This document shows, piece after piece, positions 56,096 to 64,000 of a stretch of DNA of 64,000 bases. The position numbers and the translations under genes were made by a program. The DNA comes from Kitagawia praeruptora (Eukaryota; Streptophyta; Magnoliopsida; Apiales; Apiaceae), in assembly GCA_037693485.1 (NCBI GenBank), contig CM075352.1:23928001-23992000 (forward strand). Direction: 5' to 3'. The notes beneath the pieces were generated by a model that worked only from the letters and a program-made list of their open reading frames with translations, ran no database searches and was not told the DNA's origin. Numbering within the stretch: position 1 is the first letter of the stretch; every line of letters begins with the position of its first letter.

Positions 56096-58190
56096 TGTAG
56101 GTGCCCTAGAGGCAATACATTTCAGTTTATTTAAACTTCGTCATTGACATTTATGTTCTATTTTGATTATATTGATGTTTTATTATGCTTAGTATTTACT
56201 GCGATATAATTGTTAGTATGATAAATGTCCCTAGATTATTGATAGAACTATATAACTATGAGATAATATACAGTATAATAATCTTAAATATCCCTAGTCA
56301 AGTATTATTGTTATTGGGACAATAATAATACATCGAGACTAGTATGTTGATTGACTGATGATCACTTCTCATTGATCATAAGTATGATGATACTAAAGTC
56401 AATGCATAGGTACATGTATGAGTACGATGTACTGGATAGACCCACTATGAGATTCGACATGGAATGAATAAATGTGTCATTATGAATCTCATTGTGATAA
56501 TGATGTAATGATCCTTAGACCTGAAGTCATTACATTTCTATACGAGAATTAATATATTTTGATTCTATCAAAAGTTATCTTTAATCGGGTAATGATAAAG
56601 GTAGTCTTGGGTATGTTATGAATCGTATGAGAAATGTGAATGATCTTCCTCCCTAAAACTAATAATAAAACTAATATTTATGATCCTCTATATAATAATA
56701 ATAAAAGTATTTTATTGTTCTAAATATTATACAAGTAGGTATCCATAATTGAATAGGATTCTTTATGTGAAATTCGTAACTGCTTTTGCTCCTCAGTTTT
56801 GGGCTGTTTCAGTCGGGCTCTGCTTACTAGACCACCTTAGAATGAAAGAAAATTCCACAAGCTTCGCGTGGACTGTAAGATCGCTAAAAACGGACTTCTG
56901 GAACTCAAGTTATGGCCCAAACAACGTCAAGAGCCCATGTAGTCCCATAATTCCGAATTTTCTTCTAATTTTGCTCCAAAATAGATCTTTTTCTCCAAAT
57001 CCTTCCAAGGTTAGAAATCCTTTATTTCCTACAATAAAACATCAAAATCTATTAAATAAATATCCAAATCAGTGCAAAACATAATAAATATGAGAATAAA
57101 ATCATCTAAAATATATATAAAAATATATTCTATCACCCTCCTTAATATATATAATTATATAGGAGTGATGTTATTTGCCTCTTGTTTGAGTGAGACTATG
57201 AAATGCATGGCCGTGCTCAAATAGTGATTTGTTTGAATAGTCTACTCATCGATCAAGAAAATAAAGATTAAATTATGACGAGGATGATACATTCCATGCC
57301 TCTAGTTTAATCTATAATATCAAGGTTAAAGAGATTATATTACATTGTACATTGTTCACAAAAGGTGAAATCGATTCACCGATTTAATTATTATTATTTG
57401 GGTAACAATGATGTATTACTAGATGCCGCTCATTGCTTACGATTTTATTTATTAAATAAAATTGTTGCCAATATAATAATAACCTATAGGGTCACACAAA
57501 AGAATGAATGAAGGATTATTTAAATTAAATTCGGATTTAATTTAAATCAAATATAATTCGAAATTATTTAATTAAATTAAGTTTGACTTAATTAATTAAA
57601 ATATTGAATTTCGAATTTATAAATAAATCAAATTCGAAATCAGATTTATTAAAGACTTTAAGTTAGACTTAATAAGCTTTAAAATATGATTTTCGGATTT
57701 GATAAAACTCTAATTTAAATTAGAATAAAATCTGAAATTAATTTCTTAATAAGACTTTAAGTTGGACTTAAAGTATTAAAAGATAGAATTTCGAATTTGT
57801 CAAAATTCTGATTTATACTAGACTTAGGATTCGTTTTTCTCTTCTCCTATATAATGAAATTATGATTTCATATTAGGGTTCACGTTTTATTAAAACCCTA
57901 GCTGTAAAGAGAGAGAGGGAGAGCAAGAACGGATCAGTGGTGCTAGTACACATCTACCTTCGATAATTCATTCGTGTGGATACCGATAGAGATGTACATC
58001 GCTCGTGCGGGATACGTGGTGATCGAACATTCTTCCTACAATCTCAGACCTCGGAAAGCTTTTTAAAGGTACTGATTTCTGTAAACTACGAATTAAATAT
58101 ACAATTCTCGCATGGATCCTTGCGGTGGGTTTCAGTTTTTATTTTATTTTTTGCGTTTTTCCGTTGCGTTTGATTGCTTGAAACCCAACA
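56096..58190 (+). mobile_element. 3' LTR of the third copia copy, about 2.1 kb
   Basis: Follows the PPT-like GCAAGTGGGAGATT. It starts TGTAGGTGCCCTAGAGGCAA and ends GCTTGAAACCCAACA at 58190, both typical of Angela-type LTRs. TATATAATGAAATTATG near 57848 and GAGAGAGAGGGAGAGC near 57910 mark the likely promoter and start region. No 5' LTR partner is in the window. It contains a foreign insertion (next entry). Confidence 0.8.
56690..57135 (-). mobile_element. Athila-like LTR fragment inside the copia LTR
   Basis: On the minus strand it begins TGATAGAATATATTTTTATA (AT palindrome, TG start) and contains AAGTCCGTTTTTAGCGATCT and CACGCGAAGCTTG. These match the LTR at 33.8 kb in order (AAGTCCATTTTCAGCGATCT, CACGCGAAGCTTG). 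The other end is uncertain and no target duplication was found. A 111-codon plus-strand frame (56749-57084) is a by-product. Confidence 0.65.
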
Positions 58191-58735
58191 TCTACATCTC
58201 TATACCATCAATTTATCATTTCTATTGCCAAATTTTTAAACCCCAAACTGACCTAAAACTTGATTTTGAAATTTCGATCGAGCTTAAACACGAACAGATA
58301 CTGATAACAGATAGGGGAAAGGAAGAGGGAGATATGGTGATGATTTTGGTGTGCTCCAAAGGTGTGGAGGACGATTAACGAAGACGGGAGAGGGTGGAGG
58401 ACGAGGGAGGCGACGGGGAGGAGAGCTGAGTTGCGAGGAGGATGATGAACAATGCACGATACACATTTGGAGAATGCGTATCCCAGTACATGCATACGGG
58501 GAGTGCGCAGCCCGTGGTTATTTTGGGCAGCTTTTACGAGCGTAGTCATTTTGGGCAGCTTTTCCTGAAAAGTGGTTATTGAGACTGAGACTAAGTTCCA
58601 TGAAGAAATATGTTTTTGGGTTAGGCTCGGGTCAGGTAAACCGTAAATGAAATTATAAATTTTTTAACATTTTCATTTTTGTGTGGATACAATAAACCTT
58701 TTATAGTATCAATATTCCAGTTTCTGAGATCAAGT
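58191..58735. other. non-coding, G-rich patch and TTTTGGGC repeats
   Basis: Includes a G-rich patch (58380-58440) and a direct repeat of (G/C)ATTTTGGGCAGCTTTT at about 58516 and 58548, resembling the flanks of the palindrome array at 6.8-7.1 kb. ORFs here are overlapping and of low complexity. Confidence 0.45.
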
Positions 58736-58873
58736 TTACAATGTTTAAAAAAGGTTTTGGTAACGGCAGTGGTGGTCGGAATGATTGCTCATATTGTTGC
58801 TGGACAGGCAGTTCCTGCGGCCCTTGTCATTGGTAATGGCTTGGAATTATCTTCTACTGCTGTTGTCCTTCAG
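58736..58873 (+). pseudogene. KEA1/2-type K+/H+ antiporter exon fragment
   Basis: Translation KKVLVTAVVVGMIAHIVAGQ, then PAALVIGNGLELSSTAVVLQ, matches the conserved membrane core of plastid KEA1/KEA2 (CPA2 family), which exchange K+ for H+ across the inner envelope. The exon ends exactly at CAG/GTAAGTA, as a real exon would. No neighbouring KEA exons (for example the ERGE-S-T continuation) were found downstream. An isolated gene piece. Confidence 0.75.
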
Positions 58874-59460
58874 GTAAGTATAGAGCTGGCTAGCTATACT
58901 TGGATATTTATTCAGATTTGAGGCTTGTCCTGTTTTAAGACATAAGCCAATGATGTTGCTTTCTATTTTTATGTATGTGAATTTATTGACATCCTTGCTT
59001 GCTACTTTCTAGAATCGTTTTGGGCGAATATTTTTCAAATTAATTGATAAGGATCCTTGTCAATTACCAGGAACATTGAGAACATAGGTATTGAGTTCAT
59101 CAATTATTTAAACTTCGGTTTAAATCCCAGGTTGTCGACTCATTTTCAACTTCGGTTTGAGTAGATTCTGGTATGTACGTGTAACAAGTAATGTCTGGAA
59201 TATGTTCCCAATTGCACGTTCAGAAGTTTTTTAGATCACATTCAACATTCAAAATTGATTAAAAAATGAGGATCACAAAATGATTTATTCCTTAAAAACG
59301 GAAAAATCGTAAGTTAAATGTAAGTTCCATATTAAAAGAAGATACGTAAACAGAACAAAACTTGCAATGCTCTTCTACTTAAGGTAATTTATTGTCCTCT
59401 GCTTCATAGTAGAATGATTTAATTGTAAACACAAGTTTGTTTTCTATTTTTCTTTCACTT
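58874..59460. other. non-coding
   Basis: AT-rich with no recognised exons. TTCTTTGCTCACAAG ends near 59476 at the next exon-like ORF. Confidence 0.4.
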
Positions 59461-59625
59461 CTTTGCTCACAAGTGAAGCAAAATGGCTCAGTCATAGAGA
59501 GTATAGAAGCCGTTAAATGTCTAAGAGGGCTGGTTGGTTCATACAGAAACAAGAAGGCATCCCATTCTGCAAAAAGAAGAAGTTCCAAGCTACATCCAAA
59601 GCTAAAAAAGAGCTACGAGTGCTAG
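59437..59625 (+). CDS. exon-like ORF, basic C-terminus, family unknown
   Basis: The frame from about 59473 reads VKQNGSVIESIEAVKCLRGL, then VGSYRNKKASHSAKRRSS and ends KLKKSYEC before TAG. The Lys/Arg/Ser-rich tail looks like a nuclear-localising terminal exon. No family is recognised and the preceding exons are not visible. It could belong to the same relocated gene material as the KEA exon. Confidence 0.3.
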   Translation: MFSIFLSLLCSQVKQNGSVIESIEAVKCLRGLVGSYRNKKASHSAKRRSSKLHPKLKKSYEC

Positions 59626-59879
59626 ACTTATGTATATGATACTAGCTAGTTATTTTGTATTAGTTCTAGTACTTTCGTTATGTCTTTTGGTGTCAGAATG
59701 TAGTAAGGATGAATTTGATAATGTAGTATTGGTTTCGCCGTGTTTTACTTGATTGGTTATAATTGGGTTTTGGTTATTTATATTCGATTGTCTTGGTTTG
59801 TTTTTGGTATTTTTTTTATGTATATAGAACATGTAAATGTGTAGACATCAGTATATATAAAACAAATATAAAAAATTAT
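59626..59879. other. non-coding
   Basis: T-rich DNA with TAGCTAG and similar short palindromes. Nothing supported. Confidence 0.4.
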
Positions 59880-60254
59880 GTCCAACACAGACATCAGTTT
59901 AGAACTGATGTCTACAGTTACACACCGATGTCTATGTTGGCTTTTAACATCAGTTCGCCATTTGCCTTTCACATCGGTTATACACTGATATTAATGTCTC
60001 ATTTTATTGTATATGTGATATGTTTAAAATGATATAGATGTCATATTATAGCATAACTTAAATCGTAGTCAAGATATAAATTGAAGGAAAGTACATCAGA
60101 TTGTCTAAGGAAATGATGTCTTAAAGGCTTATAGACATCGGCTAAAAAGCGATGTCTAAGGCCCCTACTTTTTACATCGCATGCGAAGACATCGCCAGCA
60201 TTTTTAAAAGACATCAGCTAATAAGCGATGTCTAATGTAATTTTTCTAGTAGTG
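59880..60254 (-). mobile_element. CACTA-type transposon end with subterminal repeats
   Basis: The plus strand ends TTTTTCTAGTAGTG at 60254, the complement of the CACTACTAGAAAA terminus of CACTA transposons. Inside are six or more subterminal copies of GACATCG/CGATGTC motifs, several as hairpins (GACATCGGCTAAAAAGCGAT). The opposite CACTA end is not found on the left and no transposase is present, so this is a truncated copy. Confidence 0.7.
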
Positions 60255-61100
60255 ATCACCTGTACGCCTTGACCATTCTGGCTATTATCATTAATATTGG
60301 AAATAGTTAAATCGTCAACCAAAAAAACTGCTAAAATCAATATTAGGTAAAGATAATAAGATCAAGAGTCGTCTCTTGATGTCTGAATCATAAGAAACAC
60401 ATAGAAACATAATTTTTGAATTTTACTACCAAATTTTGAAATTTAAAAGAAATGAAGATATCACGCAATACTTATACTCCCATGATTACATATAATGTAA
60501 GCTTACATATAATTTAAGGACTGACCTGATTGATATGAGAAGGATGCACATCTTTTTCAGTTTTCAATCCATCACTGTAGTGTGAGTGTAGAATGTAAGT
60601 TTGAGCGCTGATTCAACCTTTAACCATGAATCTTTGAAATATAGTGAACTCTAATTTGTATAGAACTTGAATGCCTATCAAAATTGTTTTGAGATATACA
60701 TCATACTCCATCTATAAAGCCTAATTAAAATATAAGATAACTGAAAATTTGGTGAAATCGTGGAATATTTAAAATTTTGAATACATTTGTATCTAAATTG
60801 TTTATGTAGAGAAAAAGTCTTACGAACCAAAGAGATTGACCCTAAGTCATTGATTATTGAGTTTGTTTTTGTTCGAAAAGTTCTTGAGAAGCTGTTATAT
60901 CGCTGTATAAATATGTTACTTTAAGAAAATATAATCTAAGATTTTCCTACTTGTATGTTACAGGATTATGAGAAAGGTTTGAGGCTTGGTGTGGCTTGAT
61001 AGGTACATGTTCACTTGTTTGATTCTATGTGTTAAAGTCAAAAAAATTTATTATGATTTAAACACCACTATATTTGTCATGTCATGTTTTCCTAGCCATC
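60255..61100. other. non-coding
   Basis: No genes recognised. A possible short exon (GATTATGAGAAAGGTTTGAG near 60963, after TTACAG) is too short to support. Confidence 0.35.
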
Positions 61101-61355
61101 CAGGTTTCATTTAAAAACCTTTTTGTGGATATGAAAGATGTTACTCCTAGTTCTCTTCTCAAGGACAGAGCAAAGGAAATAGAAGGAAATCCTGATTTTT
61201 CTAACAAAGCTGTTGCACCATCCCAGACATCAGTAGCGTGTGATGTTAAACCTGGCATCGTATTTACTCATAATCAAGTCGAGCTACCACATGAGGTTGT
61301 TAGTTCTTCCCATACTACGACCAGTTCTCACATATTTGTAAATTGTAATATGTAA
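61074..61355 (+). CDS. exon-like ORF of unknown family
   Basis: After an acceptor-like CCATCCAG (ending about 61103) the frame reads VSFKNLFVDMKDVTPSSLLK, DRAKEIEGNPDFSNKAVAPS, then a Ser/Thr/Val-rich end. The composition is coding-like and the frame is open for 80 codons. There is no motif I can name and no partner exons were found. Likely a gene remnant. Confidence 0.3.
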   Translation: MSCHVFLAIQVSFKNLFVDMKDVTPSSLLKDRAKEIEGNPDFSNKAVAPSQTSVACDVKPGIVFTHNQVELPHEVVSSSHTTTSSHIFVNCNM

Positions 61356-62910
61356 AATATTATAAATAAGAATTTTACAAATAAGAATGGTAAATTGGAA
61401 GCAGTACTGAGAAGAGAACAATGAAATAATAAAATTCTAATGGATAAAAAGTCTAGTCTACCCTGATTGTGGTGTAATCCAGGTTATCTTGTTTATATCT
61501 TAGAGAAGAGAATTATTATACTAACTTAATAATTAATATGCATGTGAAATTTGGAAAAGAAAAAAAAAACTGATTATTGGAGAATATTATCGGAGAATAT
61601 CTTTTCTCTTAGTTCTTGATAAAAGGTTGAGCGTTTAGGTTCAAGTTTTTGTCAGACACAAGTGTGTTAGTACTATATTTTCCGTAATTCACCATTCCTA
61701 AAGAATAAAAAACAGGGACTCACCATTCTTCTTAGTTCTTGATAAAAGGTTCAAGGATTCAGGGGTTGTTTTTAATTTCAAATTTCACATTATGTGCTTC
61801 TCATAATGTGCTTCCCTATGTTTATCCCTCTCATCTTCTTAATTATTTTTCCTACCGATAGTCCCATTATGTACTTCCCTATGTCTATCATTCATCCTTT
61901 AGTTTTATCACGATAATAAGTAATAATTACATACATGCTTGACATATGATGTTAGCATCAAAGCACCAGGGTCAGTCCTGATTACGTGACAAAATTAACA
62001 CTAATATAAAGGTGTATATTAAACATTCTGGTATTCATGTATAAGTAGTGTTTTAGGCCACACATTTAAAAATAGTTTCATAAATCATAACACATCCCCA
62101 AAAGCTTCCAAATTCACAATCTGACACCGCACAAATATCTCTAAAAGTGTGGCTGGTAATTGCAGATTAACACCACAAAAAGTATGCACAAATAGGACCT
62201 ATTGAAACAATGCTCGTAATCTCTCAGGCATACCAACATGTTTAACATAATTGACTGGAGAATAAAAATACCTGAACCAATATATTCTTTGTTGCAGGTT
62301 TGATCGGCAAAAAAGCTCCAAACCGAGTTATTCAAAACCGAAAAGCGCCAAACCAAGTTATTCAAAACCGAATAAGAATTCTATATATTACAAATATATA
62401 AAGGATTATTCGATCATTGGAATTCAGAGTAGGATTATCGAAGTAAAGGAAAAATACATGATACCCACTGTTAAATCCATAACATGGTTCTGTGTTTTTG
62501 AATCAAAGGGTTGTTAGTAGAATTAGGAAACTATAAAATACAATTCAAATCAATACCCAATTCATGAATCATGAATCACTAAGCATGATAATCATTTGCA
62601 AACATACCTTCATATTACCAAGTTCAGAGTAGAAATGACAAAGAAAGATCACACCATTTTCATCTTTTTAAGGAATGAGAGAAAAGAGGAAACAGAGAAA
62701 AGAGGGATTCTGACTGAGCATCATTTGGTAGTAATCGACATGTATATTCGGGTTGATCCAGTATAATTTGGGTTGCTCCAAATGATGTGTAATGACCATA
62801 AAGGGTAGAAAATAAATAAAGAAGGAAAAAAAAGTGAAGGATAGTAATAGTAATTTTCGAAATGTAGTACTAGCAGACATTAGGAGTATATTGATTGATA
62901 TTGATATTGA
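61356..62910. other. non-coding
   Basis: Contains a small duplication (CCAAACCGAGTTATTCAAAA and CCAAACCAAGTTATTCAAAA near 62319 and 62349). No gene recognised on either strand. Confidence 0.4.
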
Positions 62911-64000
62911 TTAAATAGCATGATAGCCAGTGCAAAGTACGGGCGTCATTTTAATATTTATATTCATGTATTTTATATATTATTATCGTAATTATAAGTG
63001 ATAGATGTGCATTTTCGATATTATTGTATAATAATTATATATCGTCATTCATTAAACTTTTATACAAATTACGGACATTATTGCATTTTTTTGTATGAAT
63101 AGTTTAATGTTTATAATAAAGCATTAATATATTGTTGATAAGTTGTCGTTGTTGTGGTTACATGATTGTAGATTGACAAATGTGCATTTTAGATATTACC
63201 TAGCCTCTTCAACGATAATCTTGTATACTCGTCTAGGAGAATAAAGTATTCTTTTTCATGTATTAATTAGGTTGAATTCATATAGTACAAAGACGATTTT
63301 AAAACTGGTTACATAATAAACCATCTTTTAACATAATTTATAGAATAAATAACTTTTTTATTTGTCGCTGATGATATTTCAGAAAGAATGATCTTATAAT
63401 TTATAGAAGTATAACATGATAATTTACATAATTATACAATAATGTAAAGAAAATAATGGGGTATCCCATATTGAAAATTGTCTTTACCTTTTTCTTTACA
63501 GAAGTACTATACAGTTTTTGATATGTTGAGACGTGCGTGATAAAACATGTTATCGATAAATTACGAAAAATGCTATTTTTTTTGGGTAATGACTATGTAG
63601 TTGAAATAATTTTTTAGTATTTGTGAAACCAAATCTAACTGCACTGTTATAGTGTTGGAATAATTGTGTAAATGCATATCTTATGTACTTCGTCTAAATG
63701 TAGAATTTGGTGCGCAAAAGAATTGAATTATGCAGATCGACCTATCTTTTCCAGAATTGTGTTGCTCAAGCGTGAATTAAATTCGATATTATATTTATAA
63801 ATGACTTGTGACAATTTTTCATTAAATTTAGGAGTTTGAATATGCCAGGATTTTTTATCCATTTTAAAATGTTTAATTCATCTATATGTATCTAATAAAT
63901 TTTTTAATATAATTTTATCTTGACCTTTTGAATTCATATGTTATATACGTAATAAATTGATATTATTTTGTGAAACAACACTTTCATAATTTTGGGATTT
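62911..64000. other. AT-rich DNA, possible decayed Helitron end at 62915
   Basis: ATAG-CATGATAGCCAGTGCAAAGTACGGGC (given in pieces: ATAGCATGATAG, CCAGTGC, AAA, GTACGGG) at 62915-62934 resembles the minus-strand Helitron terminus at 30886 with three mismatches. No 5' end was seen. The remainder to 64000 has no recognised features. Confidence 0.3.

Overview
The window is nuclear DNA of a flowering plant, very probably a eudicot, and is AT-rich, intron-bearing and dominated by transposable elements. The evidence is plant-specific repeats (Helitrons with CTAG ends, an RTE/Au-SINE type 3' end, a Stowaway end, L1-type LINEs, Ty1/copia and Ty3-type LTR elements with initiator-Met primer sites) together with fragments of plant gene families (PXC2/IRK-like receptor kinase, ABCE/RLI, KEA antiporter, EF-1alpha). 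Species cannot be read from the sequence. No tRNA, rRNA or CRISPR was seen.

Layout. 1-10.8 kb is intergenic repeat territory: an AT microsatellite, an RTE/SINE 3' module, two head-to-tail Helitrons, several diverged tandem arrays, an array of short palindromes, one further well-delimited Helitron, a LINE RNase H fragment and a minus-strand Helitron carrying a Stowaway remnant. 10.8-16 kb is a graveyard of gene pieces: two broken copies of an LRR receptor kinase ectodomain, the 5' flank of a possible third copy, and a broken ABCE/RLI gene between the two copies. 16-22 kb has only scattered exon-like or LINE-like scraps. A three-exon gene for a 270-residue protein with two zinc-ligand clusters lies at 22.0-23.0 kb and is one of only two intact-looking genes. 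It is followed by a 5'-truncated LINE on the minus strand (23.1-26.1 kb). At 27.1-30.3 kb, on the minus strand, is a remarkable EF-1alpha derivative: two GTPase units fused in frame, each keeping the intron position typical of plant EF-1alpha, with domain III missing.

30.5-33.6 kb holds a duplicated 319-bp segment, each copy next to a Helitron end. 33.6-44.1 kb is an LTR-element complex: an Athila/Tat-like element with an unrecognised 317-codon ORF, then a non-autonomous Ty3-type element whose LTR (3.9 kb) is far longer than its internal region (0.84 kb). 44.1-58.2 kb is a nest of copia elements: an old minus-strand copy, split by a very young complete copy (apparently identical 192-bp LTRs, TSD ACTTG), then a third, decayed plus-strand copy with a 2.1-kb 3' LTR that itself contains an Athila-like LTR piece. 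58.2-64 kb is mostly non-coding, with a KEA-type exon fragment, a CACTA terminus and two unassigned exon-like ORFs.

The genes do not form a pathway. The most interesting object is the tandem EF-1alpha-like gene, followed by the long-LTR non-autonomous element and the receptor-kinase/ABCE pseudogene cluster. All homology calls come from motif recognition by eye, without database searches.
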